Positions 35,745-44,364 of a stretch of 64,000 nt of DNA are shown piece by piece (the first letter of the stretch is position 1; each line of letters starts with the position of its first letter). The position numbers and the translations under genes were made by a program. The DNA lies in the NCBI RefSeq assembly GCF_900100625.1, contig NZ_FMTY01000001.1:558001-622000 (forward strand), in the 5' to 3' direction. The notes under the pieces were generated by a model. It was not told where the DNA came from and searched no databases. It saw only the letters and a program-made list of their open reading frames with translations. The DNA comes from Flavobacterium saliperosum. Lineage in GTDB: Bacteria; Bacteroidota; Bacteroidia; Flavobacteriales; Flavobacteriaceae.

Positions 35745-36785
35745 ATGATATATATTCCCGAAAGCAAAATAGACTCGACATATAAAATTAATATTGAAAA
35801 ATCAAACAGCGCTTTTTCAATATTAATTTCACAAAGAAAAGGTCAATTACCCACAGATTCTCCAGTTGAAATTCATCCATATTTATCTGAACTTGATTTG
35901 GATAATTATGATAAATACATCATTGGGACATTCCCTCCTATTAGTTATTGCTATCGTAAATATAATTTGGAATTACTTACTCAACCAAATAATACAAAAA
36001 TTAATGAGCCAAATTTAGCATGGTTTCACGGGAACTTAGGGAGTATGTGGGATTTATTTTTAAGTCAGGAAGAATTAATATATATATATAATCAAGATAT
36101 TGATGAATTAAACAGAATTGAGTACCTAAAAAATATTCTTCAAACTCTCAAATTGAATTATTCTGACATCATTTATTCCACAAAAAGAAAATTAGACAAC
36201 AATAAATACACAGCAGAAGACTCAAAATTAACAAACATAATTTTGAATAATGAGCTTTATAAACATATTGTTTCAAATAAAAATGTCAACAGGTTATTAT
36301 TTAATACATCGAGTGTCTTTGGAGTAGAAGGCTTAAAAATACATCAGAATAAAAACAAATACGGTGATATTGGAAAAATCAGCTTAACCTCTAAAATAAC
36401 ATCTTTTGATTTGTTTTTTAGAGGTTTACAGGATTTAAATATAGGAATTTCATTTAGCCTTGACGGAAAAAAATGGTGCAAAGTTGAAAAAAATAATGCA
36501 AAAGAGCTTAACAAAATTTTCAAAACAAAATTGATTTTTAAAGTAAAACTAATACTCAAACAGAACTTCAATGAATTAGGAAATAAAGAAGATATTGAAA
36601 AAGAACTGTTTATTATTACACCCTTTAGTCCTGCCGCAGTTAATAGAGGTATGTTATTGCAAAATCCCATTGTTGCTAATTGGTTGGGTAATTCTAACCC
36701 ATTCAATCTATTGCAAAAAATTTACACATCTTTCATAAGATTCGAGAAAGAAGATTTAGATTTTCTATATAGTTTAAATATTTAA
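35745..36785 (+). CDS. Uracil-DNA-glycosylase-superfamily-like protein
   Basis: A 346-aa protein. YIIGTFPP (58-65) followed by WFHGNLGSMWDLF (93-105) has the spacing of motif 1 in Mug/UDG-type glycosylases (G-x-x-P ... N-x-FW), and TPFSPAAVNRG (292-302) could be the late SP-A loop. Between them are long A/T-rich insertions. If correct, it would remove or bind damaged bases. It is flanked by two unknown genes at gaps of 10 and 3 bases, so the three probably work as a unit. The assignment is by eye and needs a profile search. Confidence 0.5.
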   Translation: MIYIPESKIDSTYKINIEKSNSAFSILISQRKGQLPTDSPVEIHPYLSELDLDNYDKYIIGTFPPISYCYRKYNLELLTQPNNTKINEPNLAWFHGNLGSMWDLFLSQEELIYIYNQDIDELNRIEYLKNILQTLKLNYSDIIYSTKRKLDNNKYTAEDSKLTNIILNNELYKHIVSNKNVNRLLFNTSSVFGVEGLKIHQNKNKYGDIGKISLTSKITSFDLFFRGLQDLNIGISFSLDGKKWCKVEKNNAKELNKIFKTKLIFKVKLILKQNFNELGNKEDIEKELFIITPFSPAAVNRGMLLQNPIVANWLGNSNPFNLLQKIYTSFIRFEKEDLDFLYSLNI

Positions 36786-36788
36786 TTT

Positions 36789-37229
36789 ATGATAAAAGTT
36801 AGAAAGCCCAAAATCCCAGCTGATTTACATTTAAAATACATTGGAAGACGAGTTAGTTATTTGTATGGCGAATCAAATCCTTCTTTTAAGAGTATCGGCA
36901 TTGAAACGGATGCCAATCTTGGAGAAGAAAAAGATGTAATTGCTTTTAAAGTAGCTTTGTTTGACGGCAGTGAGCGATATATTTCTTTCTTATCCCGATG
37001 GGTTTATTCGAATGAAACGGGAAGTTTTAAAAGAGATGAAAATGCATTCATAACACATTATGAATTTATTGTTTCTGATAATTTGGTATTTGCAAGAGGA
37101 AATCTTTACTATAACATTGAAGATATTGAAGAAGCTTACGAATACATGCTCTTCTTAAGAAGCACTTCATTCATCTATCCTCAATTAGAAAAATACCAAA
37201 TTGATTTTGAGGATTACACTACTAAATAA
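36789..37229 (+). CDS. Hypothetical protein, last gene of the A/T-rich unit
   Basis: A 146-aa predicted cytoplasmic protein with beta-rich character (YIGRRVSYLYGES, VIAFKVALFDGSERYISF, YEFIVSDNLVFARGNLYYN). No family recognised. It begins 3 bases after the UDG-like gene and is followed by a bidirectional terminator. Confidence 0.65.
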   Translation: MIKVRKPKIPADLHLKYIGRRVSYLYGESNPSFKSIGIETDANLGEEKDVIAFKVALFDGSERYISFLSRWVYSNETGSFKRDENAFITHYEFIVSDNLVFARGNLYYNIEDIEEAYEYMLFLRSTSFIYPQLEKYQIDFEDYTTK

Positions 37230-37234
37230 ACAAC

Positions 37235-37266
37235 AAAAAACCCCACTTCTTTCGAAATGGGGTTTT
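37235..37266. terminator. Bidirectional terminator between the islet and rpmA
   Basis: AAAACCCCA and TGGGGTTTT stem with a 12-base loop, flanked by an A-run and a T-run, between convergent genes. Confidence 0.85.
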
Positions 37267-37287
37267 ATATTGTTTAAGAGTATTTTC

Positions 37288-37548
37288 TTATGCTTCGAAT
37301 GGAACTACAGAAACAAATGACTTGTTGTCACCTTTTTTCTGGAATTTCACTACTCCATCAACTTTTGCATGTAAAGTATGATCTTTACCCATGTAAACGT
37401 TTTCACCTGGATTGTGCTTAGAACCTCTTTGTCTTACGATAATGTTTCCAGCAATTGCAGCTTGACCACCATAAATCTTAACACCTAAACGTTTCGATTC
37501 TGATTCTCTACCATTCTTGGAACTACCGACACCTTTCTTGTGAGCCAT
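37288..37548 (-). CDS. rpmA: 50S ribosomal protein L27
   Basis: An 86-aa protein. It starts [24 protein letters not shown], the typical N-terminus that reaches the peptidyl transferase centre; it has [24 protein letters not shown]. It follows rplU by 23 bases. There is no N-terminal pre-sequence of the Firmicutes type. Confidence 0.99.
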   Translation of the reverse strand: MAHKKGVGSSKNGRESESKRLGVKIYGGQAAIAGNIIVRQRGSKHNPGENVYMGKDHTLHAKVDGVVKFQKKGDNKSFVSVVPFEA

Positions 37549-37571
37549 GACGTACTAGTTTTTAATGTTAA

Positions 37572-37934
37572 TTATTCTTCTGTAGCTTCCGCTTTTTTAG
37601 TCGCTTTTTTCTTTGGAGCTCCACCGCCAACGATACCTTCGATAACGATTTGAGTCAAAGATTGTCTGTGACCGTTTTTCTTTTTGTAACCTTTTCTACG
37701 TTTCTTTTTGAAAACGATTACTTTATCACCTTTTAAGTGTTGTAACACTTTGGCTTCTACTGAAGCACCTTCTACAGCTGGGGCGCCTAAAGTTACGTTT
37801 CCGTTGTCATCTAATAAAAGAACTTTGTCAAAAGAAACTTTTGCACCTTCTTCTACTGCTAAACGGTGAACATAAACCTTTAAGTCTTTGCTTACTTTGA
37901 ATTGTTGCCCTGCTATCTCTACGATTGCGTACAT
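37572..37934 (-). CDS. rplU: 50S ribosomal protein L21
   Basis: A 120-aa protein (YAIVEIAGQQFKVSKD, then VIVFKKKRRKGYKKKNGHRQSLTQI). The family is about 103 aa; the additional C-terminal Ala/Lys/Glu tail is usual in this phylum. It leads the rplU-rpmA operon from the promoter at 37966-37995. Confidence 0.98.
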   Translation of the reverse strand: MYAIVEIAGQQFKVSKDLKVYVHRLAVEEGAKVSFDKVLLLDDNGNVTLGAPAVEGASVEAKVLQHLKGDKVIVFKKKRRKGYKKKNGHRQSLTQIVIEGIVGGGAPKKKATKKAEATEE

Positions 37935-37965
37935 AACAATAATGTTTAATTAATTTTTAAGTGTG

Positions 37966-37995
37966 CAAATATACAACTATTTCTTTACCTCGCAA
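37966..37995 (-). promoter_or_regulatory. Promoter of rplU-rpmA
   Basis: On the minus strand TTG (37993-37995), 19 bases, then TATATTTG (37966-37973): a full match to the Bacteroidetes consensus TTG-N19-TAnnTTTG. Confidence 0.8.
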
Positions 37996-38121
37996 CTCTG
38001 TCGCTAAATTTTAGACTTAAAAAACTTAAAATCAGTCCAATCCATAAAATTTTATTCTAATTGTAACAAAATCACGAAATTGCACACTCATTATTGTAAT
38101 ATAAAATAACTATTAACTCTT

Positions 38122-39447
38122 ATGAAAAAATCTTTAATGGCTTTGAGTACGCTTTTAATGCTTGGAGGTGTTGCTTCAGCTCAAAAAGTAGCATTTGAAG
38201 AATACAAACTAGACAACGGTCTGCATGTAATCTTACACCAGGACAAATCCGCGCCGGTAGTAATTACTTCGGTAATGTATCACGTAGGATCAAAAGATGA
38301 AAACCCGGAAAGAACCGGATTCGCTCACTTTTTCGAACACCTTTTATTCGAAGGCACAAAAAATATCGCACGTGGCGAATGGTTTAAGCTGGTAACGGCT
38401 AACGGTGGAAACAATAACGCCAATACATCGGAAGACAGAACCTACTACTACGAAGTTTTCCCTTCCAACAATTTGCAATTGGCTTTATGGATGGAATCGG
38501 AACGATTAATGCATCCGGTTATCAATAAAATCGGTGTGGACACGCAAAATGAAGTGGTTAAAGAAGAAAAAAGACTTCGTGTAGACAACCAGCCTTACGG
38601 AAACCTAATCACGGCTGTGAAACAAAACATGTACAAAGTACACCCTTACCGTTGGGCGCCAATCGGTTCCATGGAGCATTTGGACGCTGCAACTTTGGAA
38701 GAATTCCAGGCTTTCAACAAGAAATTCTACATCCCTAACAACGCTGTTTTGGTAGTTGCGGGAGATTTTGACCCGGCGCAGGCTAAAGAATGGATTAAGG
38801 GTTATTTCAGCCCGATTCCAAAAGGCACTCCGGTTGTAAAACAAAAATTTGAAGAAGCACCAATTACACAAACTATTAAAGCAACGTATCAGGATCCGAA
38901 CATTCAGATTCCGATGATGGTGGCAACCTACAGAACGCCGTCAATGAAAACCCGTGATGCCAGAGTTTTAGACATGATTTCTTCTGTCTTATCCGATGGA
39001 AAAAGCTCAAGATTGTACAAAAAAATGGTGGACGACAAGAAAATGGCATTGCAGATCGGAGCCTTCAACTACAGTCAGGAAGATTACGGAATGTACATTT
39101 TGTATGGTTTACCAATGGGACAAAACACTACAGAAAGCTTAGTTAAAGAAGTGGACGAGGAAATCGTGAAACTACAAACCGAATTAATCTCTGAAAAGGA
39201 TTTCCAAAAACTGCAAAACAAATTCGAAAACCAATACGTAAACAGTAATGCCAGCGTAGAAGGTATTGCGGAAAACCTGGCTTCTTTCTATTTGTTATAC
39301 GGCGATGTGAACCTAATCAACACTGAAATTGACATTTACCGTTCCATCACCAGAGAAGAAATCAGAGAAGTTGCAAAAAAATACCTAAACCCGAACCAAC
39401 GTTTGATTTTAGATTATGTACCTGCAAAAGACAAAGCACAAAACTAA
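38122..39447 (+). CDS. M16 family zinc protease, catalytic subunit
   Basis: A 441-aa exported protein with a signal peptide (KSLMALSTLLMLGGVASAQ). The inverted zinc motif HFFEH is near residue 74, in TGFAHFFEHLLFEGTKN; the downstream Glu is in the following helix. This is the active half of an M16B heterodimer. The next gene encodes the partner without the zinc motif. Substrates are probably peptides in the periplasm. Confidence 0.94.
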   Translation: MKKSLMALSTLLMLGGVASAQKVAFEEYKLDNGLHVILHQDKSAPVVITSVMYHVGSKDENPERTGFAHFFEHLLFEGTKNIARGEWFKLVTANGGNNNANTSEDRTYYYEVFPSNNLQLALWMESERLMHPVINKIGVDTQNEVVKEEKRLRVDNQPYGNLITAVKQNMYKVHPYRWAPIGSMEHLDAATLEEFQAFNKKFYIPNNAVLVVAGDFDPAQAKEWIKGYFSPIPKGTPVVKQKFEEAPITQTIKATYQDPNIQIPMMVATYRTPSMKTRDARVLDMISSVLSDGKSSRLYKKMVDDKKMALQIGAFNYSQEDYGMYILYGLPMGQNTTESLVKEVDEEIVKLQTELISEKDFQKLQNKFENQYVNSNASVEGIAENLASFYLLYGDVNLINTEIDIYRSITREEIREVAKKYLNPNQRLILDYVPAKDKAQN

Positions 39448-39555
39448 GTTGACAATTACTATGAAATCGCCACTAACAACAAGTTTGTTGCAAACAAACA
39501 CCAGCAAACAAAAGGCGATACCATATATGACCACAGACAAATAATTTTTACATAT

Positions 39556-41610
39556 ATGAAAAAATACATTTATATAGCAGCGAGTTTGTTTTTAACAATA
39601 ACCATGCAAGCACAAGACAGAACACAACCAAAACCGGGACCAGCACCAACCATTAACGTTGGAAAACCAAGTTCTTTCGTTTTGAAAAACGGTTTGAAAG
39701 TTTTGGTGGTGGAAAACCATAAACTTCCGAGAGTTTCCTTCAACCTTACTATCGACAATGCTCCTTATGCGGAAGGCGATAAAAAAGGTGTTGCCGATTT
39801 AACAAGCGCTTTAATCGGCAAAGGAACGAAAAACATTTCCAAAGACGCCTTCAACGAAGAAATCGATTTCTTAGGCGCAAACATCAATTTCAGCGCAAGT
39901 GGTGCTTCCGCCAGCGGATTATCCAAATACGCAGGAAGAATCATGGAATTAATGGCTGATGGTGCCTTAAACCCGGTATTCACTCAAGTGGAATTAGACA
40001 AGGAAAGAGAAAAATTACTGGAAGGTCTTAAATCAGAAGAGAAAAGCGTAACAGCTGTTGCCGGTCGCGTTGAAGACGTTTTGGCCTTCGGTAAAAACCA
40101 TCCTTCCGGAGAATATTTAAGCGAAGCTACAATCAAAAACGTAACATTAAATGATGTTATTTTAAACTACAACACCTATTTCGTTCCGGGCAACGCTTAT
40201 TTGGTTATTGTGGGCGACGTGAAACTGAAAGACGTTCAGAAAATGGTGGAAAAACAATTCGGACCATGGAAAAAAGCGGTAGCTCCGGCATTAACATATA
40301 CCGATCCTAAAAACGTTCAGTATTCGCAAATTAACTTCATCGACATGCCAAACGCGGTTCAGTCAGAAATCGCATTGGTAAACACGGTGAATTTAAAAAT
40401 GACCGATAAAGAATATTTCGCCGGAATCCTTGCTAACCAAATTCTTGGTGGTGGTGGAGAAGGGCGTTTGTTCCTAAACTTACGTGAAAAACACGGATGG
40501 ACTTACGGAGCATACTCTTCATTAGGTTCAGGGAAATACGTAGAGAAATTCCGTTCCGGAGCTTCTGTCAGAAATGCGGTTACGGATAGTGCCGTTGTGG
40601 AATTCATGAACGAACTGAGAAGAATCAGAACCGAATTGGTTTCTGCGGAAGATCTTAAAAACGCAAAAGCAAAATACATCGGAAACTTCGTGATGCAAAT
40701 CCAGAAACCGGCCACCATTGCCCGTTACGCATTAAACACGGAAACTCAAGGTTTGCCGGCTGATTTCTACGAAAACTACATCAGAAACATCAATGCGGTT
40801 ACCGCAGAAGACATCAAAGCGGCAGCTAACAAATATTTCTTAGCGGAAAACACAAGAGTGGTTATCGTTGGAAAAGCGTCTGAGGTTTTACCAAACCTTG
40901 AAAAAATGAGCGCGAAACAAAAATTACCAATCATGTATTTCGACAAATTCGGTAATCCTGTAGAAAAACCAAAAGTAAGTATTCCGATTCCGGCTGGCGT
41001 TACCGCTAAAACGGTTTTCAGTAACTACATTAACGCTATTGGTGGTGAAAAAGCGGTAAAAGCGGTTAAATCGGTTATAACTGTTTCTTCCGGAACCGTA
41101 CAGGGAACTCCGGTTGAATTGACAACCAAAACCACTGCCGACAACAAAATGGCGGTTGAAATGAAAGCGATGGGAATGTCGATGATGAAACAGGTAGTTG
41201 GCGATAAAACAGGATACCGTGTAACTCAGGGTCAAAGAAAAGAACTGACTGCAGAAGAACTGAAAGAGCAAAAAGCGAGTGCCGTTCCGTTTGAAGAATT
41301 AACATTAGTAAACAATGCCAGCGCTAAACTTGAGGCTATTGAAACTATGAATGGAAACGACGTATATGTAATCAAAGAAGGTAAAAGCACTTACTATTAC
41401 GATGTTAAAACCAATTTAAAAGTTGCAGAAGCCAAAGAAATGGAGCAGGGAGGTCAGAAAATGACACAAACCACTTACTATAGCGACTACAAGGAAGTGA
41501 AAGGAATCAAATTCCCTCATACAACCGACATGAATGTAGGTATTGAAATCAAATTAATGACTACGGAAGTGAAAATCAACGAAGGTATTGTTGCCGAAGA
41601 TTTTAAATAA
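39556..41610 (+). CDS. M16 family partner subunit with C-terminal extension
   Basis: A 684-aa exported protein (signal peptide KKYIYIAASLFLTITMQAQ). Where the zinc motif is expected it reads KGVADLTSALIGKG, so it is inactive by itself. It retains the second-half motif GGGEGRLFLNLREKHGWTYGAYSS, whose Arg/Tyr complete the active site of the partner. After about residue 470 there is a 200-residue extension (AIGGEKAVKAVKSVITVSSG..., KSTYYYDVKTNLKVAEAK) that looks like a LolA/outer-membrane lipoprotein-sorting fold. It lies 108 bases after the active subunit and ends at a terminator. Confidence 0.9.
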   Translation: MKKYIYIAASLFLTITMQAQDRTQPKPGPAPTINVGKPSSFVLKNGLKVLVVENHKLPRVSFNLTIDNAPYAEGDKKGVADLTSALIGKGTKNISKDAFNEEIDFLGANINFSASGASASGLSKYAGRIMELMADGALNPVFTQVELDKEREKLLEGLKSEEKSVTAVAGRVEDVLAFGKNHPSGEYLSEATIKNVTLNDVILNYNTYFVPGNAYLVIVGDVKLKDVQKMVEKQFGPWKKAVAPALTYTDPKNVQYSQINFIDMPNAVQSEIALVNTVNLKMTDKEYFAGILANQILGGGGEGRLFLNLREKHGWTYGAYSSLGSGKYVEKFRSGASVRNAVTDSAVVEFMNELRRIRTELVSAEDLKNAKAKYIGNFVMQIQKPATIARYALNTETQGLPADFYENYIRNINAVTAEDIKAAANKYFLAENTRVVIVGKASEVLPNLEKMSAKQKLPIMYFDKFGNPVEKPKVSIPIPAGVTAKTVFSNYINAIGGEKAVKAVKSVITVSSGTVQGTPVELTTKTTADNKMAVEMKAMGMSMMKQVVGDKTGYRVTQGQRKELTAEELKEQKASAVPFEELTLVNNASAKLEAIETMNGNDVYVIKEGKSTYYYDVKTNLKVAEAKEMEQGGQKMTQTTYYSDYKEVKGIKFPHTTDMNVGIEIKLMTTEVKINEGIVAEDFK

Positions 41611-41632
41611 GAATACGGTTAGTTATAATTTT

Positions 41633-41664
41633 AAAAAGGTTGTCTGTAACGGACAACCTTTTTT
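41633..41664 (+). terminator. Terminator of the M16 pair
   Basis: AAAAAGGTTGTC and GGACAACCTTTTT stem with a short loop and T-run, 23 bases after the stop codon. Confidence 0.88.
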
Positions 41665-41745
41665 ATTGGAGCACAACTTAATAAGTACTTTAAAATTTTC
41701 AATTCAGTAGAAAACTGAGTGTATGATAATTTAAAAAAAAATCAG

Positions 41746-41796
41746 CCGCAGATTCGCAGATTGACAAATGCGTTAGAAATCTACGGTTATGTGGTT
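41746..41796 (+). repeat. Half copy of the CCGCAGATTCGCAGATT element
   Basis: The 17 bases at 41746-41762 equal the first arm of the hairpin at 23098. A weaker second arm (AAATCTACGGTTATG) follows, so the hairpin has decayed here. Confidence 0.65.
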
Positions 41797-41838
41797 ATGC
41801 ATTCAAAAGCCAAGGACTGAGAATTAGCAACTCCCAAA

Positions 41839-42705
41839 TTATTTTCTCGCCGAAAGATAAACCCCAATCAGAATTACAACCGCACCAAGTACCTGCACAA
41901 ACGAAAGTACTTCACCATCAAGCAATCCCCAAAAAATAGCCACTACCGGAAACAGATACGCCGAAGACGAAGCAAAAACCGGAGACGTAATCTGAATCAG
42001 TTTAAAGAAAAGAATGTTCGCGATTCCCGTACCTACAATTCCCAAAATGGCAATAAACAGTACCGAATGCTGCACTTCCGGCTGCTGTACCACATTGAAA
42101 AATCCGGTAGAAATCAAAATAATTAGGGCCGGCACCAACATCACAAGAAAATTCCCCGTGGTAATGCTTATCGGATTCAGATCGGATAAATATTTTTTAA
42201 TGAAGTTCACGTTGGCCGCATAACACAAAGTGGCCACGACAACGAACAAGGCATAGAAATAATTCTGCTCCGGATGATGCGCCGCACCACTCAGAATTAG
42301 AATTAGACTCCCGGTCAGGCCGATAACAATACCAATGAACTGGTTGCGCTGAAACGCCAATCCGAAAAAAGAAATACCCAGAATCAGCGTATTCAAAGGC
42401 GTCAGCGAATTTAAAACTGCACTCACCGAACTGTCGATTTCACTTTGCGCAAAAGCAAAAAGAAACACCGGCACAAAAGTTCCTGTTAAAGCCGTAAGCG
42501 CAATGTATTTCCATTTCCCTAACGGAATGGCCGCAAGACTTTTAAATCCGAAAATAAGCAGAAAAACAGCCGCAAAAAGCATGCGCAACGACCCTAGCTG
42601 AACCGGAGACAAGCCCACCAGTCCGCGTTTTATCAAAATAAACGAACTTCCCCAGATTAGCGAAAGCAGCACCAGTAAAATCCATTTGAGATGTTTTGAT
42701 TCCAT
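41839..42705 (-). CDS. DMT-superfamily transporter (EamA)
   Basis: A 288-aa inner-membrane protein with ten predicted segments in two EamA repeats; LSLIWGSSFILIKRGL at the start and SSAYLFPVVAIFWGLLDGE in the second repeat are typical. Such proteins export small metabolites. Substrate unknown. It stands alone. Confidence 0.93.
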   Translation of the reverse strand: MESKHLKWILLVLLSLIWGSSFILIKRGLVGLSPVQLGSLRMLFAAVFLLIFGFKSLAAIPLGKWKYIALTALTGTFVPVFLFAFAQSEIDSSVSAVLNSLTPLNTLILGISFFGLAFQRNQFIGIVIGLTGSLILILSGAAHHPEQNYFYALFVVVATLCYAANVNFIKKYLSDLNPISITTGNFLVMLVPALIILISTGFFNVVQQPEVQHSVLFIAILGIVGTGIANILFFKLIQITSPVFASSSAYLFPVVAIFWGLLDGEVLSFVQVLGAVVILIGVYLSARK

Positions 42706-42817
42706 GAAACTAATTTTGAAATGTCAAAATTCTGTTATTTAAATGACAATCGACTCTTTTTTTGGGTAATTTTGTCGGCGATACTTTATCCGATTCAGAA
42801 TCAAAAACTTAAATACT

Positions 42818-43195
42818 ATGAAATTTTCAAAAGCAGCATTGACATTGGCACTTGCAGCCATCACTTTCACAAGTTGTAAAAAAGAAGAAAAAACAGCAGA
42901 AAACACAACAAACACTGCAGAAGCGGCAGCTCCTAAAAAAGAAATCGCGGCAGAAAATCTGGAAACGGCAAGTTTTGAAATCGAAGGAATGACCTGCGCC
43001 ATGGGATGTGCCGCTACCATCGAGAAAAAATTAGCCGAAACGGAAGGTGTTAAAGAGGCCAAAGTCGATTTCGAAACCAAAACCGCAACGGTAGCTTTTG
43101 ACAAAACCGTTAACAATCAGGAGACGCTTACCAAAATTGTGGAAGCCGTTGCCGATGGCAAATCCTATACGGTAGCCAACTACAAAAAAGCATAA
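42818..43195 (+). CDS. Lipoprotein with heavy-metal-associated domain
   Basis: A 125-aa protein. Signal peptide with lipobox TFTSC (Cys about 20), a Lys/Glu/Ala/Thr linker, then an HMA domain (residues about 50-120). The metal loop reads GMTCAMGCA, i.e. C-x3-C, where the usual loop is GMTCxxC. A surface or periplasmic copper or other soft metal binder is likely. No P-type ATPase is nearby. Confidence 0.86.
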   Translation: MKFSKAALTLALAAITFTSCKKEEKTAENTTNTAEAAAPKKEIAAENLETASFEIEGMTCAMGCAATIEKKLAETEGVKEAKVDFETKTATVAFDKTVNNQETLTKIVEAVADGKSYTVANYKKA

Positions 43196-43196
43196 C

Positions 43197-43226
43197 AAAA
43201 AAGGAACTCGATCGAGTTCCTTTTTT
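43197..43226. terminator. Bidirectional terminator, perfect 30-base palindrome
   Basis: AAAAAAGGAACTCGA is followed directly by its exact complement, between the convergent HMA and gldD genes. As RNA it gives a G/C stem with U-tract in both directions. Confidence 0.92.
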
Positions 43227-43241
43227 TATTTATTTGATTTC

Positions 43242-43817
43242 TCATTTCCACTTAACACTTTCCATAATCTTTCGCATATCGTTCTTGATATACGCTGCCG
43301 CGGGAAGGATGGAATCGTAATTCGGTTTCGCATAAAAATATACCGAACCAACTAAGAAATGTCGCGTACTGTCGGTGACATAAAACTGTGCGTTGGTGGC
43401 CGCATTACCCCCTACCTGATAAAACATTCCGTAGGCTTTGTGTTGCGGATTTACAAAAGGCTGTTCGGCTATATCATCCGCCTTTACAACATGCTCATAG
43501 GTTAATTTTTGTGCATCGCGAAGCAATTGATCGATATTGTTATTCACCGGCTTGTAATTCAGATAAATGGTTGCCTTCATCTTCGGATATTGGATTTCCA
43601 TGGAACAATCCTGTTTCATTGTCACTTTTGAACTTTCGTTGATATCAAAAGAAAAAGAACAATTTCCGGAAGTATTGGAAAACGCACTGTATTTAGCAAC
43701 CGGATAGTCCAATCGCAAATGACTTTTGGGTTTTGGCACCGCTTCCTCCTTACAGCTCATTGCGGCAAGGGAAACGAAAACACCCAACAAAAAAACGATA
43801 GCTTTACTTCTTATCAT
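43242..43817 (-). CDS. gldD: Gliding motility lipoprotein GldD
   Basis: A 191-aa lipoprotein (lipobox LAAMSC) with the GldD pattern: KPKSHLRLDYPVAKY, CSFSFDI, IYLNYKPV, QPFVNPQHKAYGMFYQVGGNAATNAQFYVTDS, FLVGSVYFYAKPNYDS. GldD is needed for gliding and type IX secretion in Flavobacterium. It lies in the mutY-ssb-gldD row, but gldE, which normally stands between ssb and gldD, is absent: only 83 bases separate them. Confidence 0.94.
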   Translation of the reverse strand: MIRSKAIVFLLGVFVSLAAMSCKEEAVPKPKSHLRLDYPVAKYSAFSNTSGNCSFSFDINESSKVTMKQDCSMEIQYPKMKATIYLNYKPVNNNIDQLLRDAQKLTYEHVVKADDIAEQPFVNPQHKAYGMFYQVGGNAATNAQFYVTDSTRHFLVGSVYFYAKPNYDSILPAAAYIKNDMRKIMESVKWK

Positions 43818-43900
43818 AATACAAAAACCTTACGCTGAATTTTGGCGTAAAGATACAATGTGAAACGCAGTTTTCGAAAGTTTATTTGAAGTCCGAAAAA

Positions 43901-44326
43901 TTAAAACGGCAAATCTTCGCTACCCGAAGGCGCAATCGGAGGTTCATTCGTTTGCGAAGTGTAACCCCCTTGTTTTTGTTCAGTATCTTTTTTGGTGGTC
44001 AAAAACGTGAATTCGGTCACCTGAATTTCGGTAGTGTACTTAGTAGTTCCGTCTTCAGCCTGCCACTGACGCGATTTGATGCGGCCTTCAACATAAATCT
44101 TATCGCCTTTGGTCAAATACTTTTCGCAGATTTCGGCGGCTTTGTTGCGGACTACCAGATTGTGCCATTCGGTAGAAGTGATTTTCTCCCCGGTGGTCTT
44201 GTTGATGTAAATTTCGTTTGTCGCTAACGGAAATCGTCCGATGCAATTTCCTCCTTCAAAATAGTGCATTTTCACATCGTCACCCAAATGTCCTATTAAA
44301 ATCACCTTATTTAATGTCCCGTTCAT
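43901..44326 (-). CDS. ssb: Single-stranded DNA-binding protein
   Basis: A 141-aa OB-fold protein (LNKVILIGHLGDDVKMHYF, TEWHNLVVRNKAAEICEKYLTKGDKIYVEGRIKSR), with a Gln/Thr/Pro linker and the acidic tip SGSEDLPF that recruits repair proteins. Length is somewhat short but normal for Flavobacterium. It follows mutY by 38 bases. Confidence 0.97.
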   Translation of the reverse strand: MNGTLNKVILIGHLGDDVKMHYFEGGNCIGRFPLATNEIYINKTTGEKITSTEWHNLVVRNKAAEICEKYLTKGDKIYVEGRIKSRQWQAEDGTTKYTTEIQVTEFTFLTTKKDTEQKQGGYTSQTNEPPIAPSGSEDLPF

Positions 44327-44364
44327 GGCTTGTATCTTTTAATTATACTCAAATATAGCAATTT

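Noticed and set aside
39461..39544. Small frame of 27 codons between the two M16 genes
   Set aside because: No signal, no recognisable family, and the region is rich in short CAAAC repeats; chance frame is more likely.
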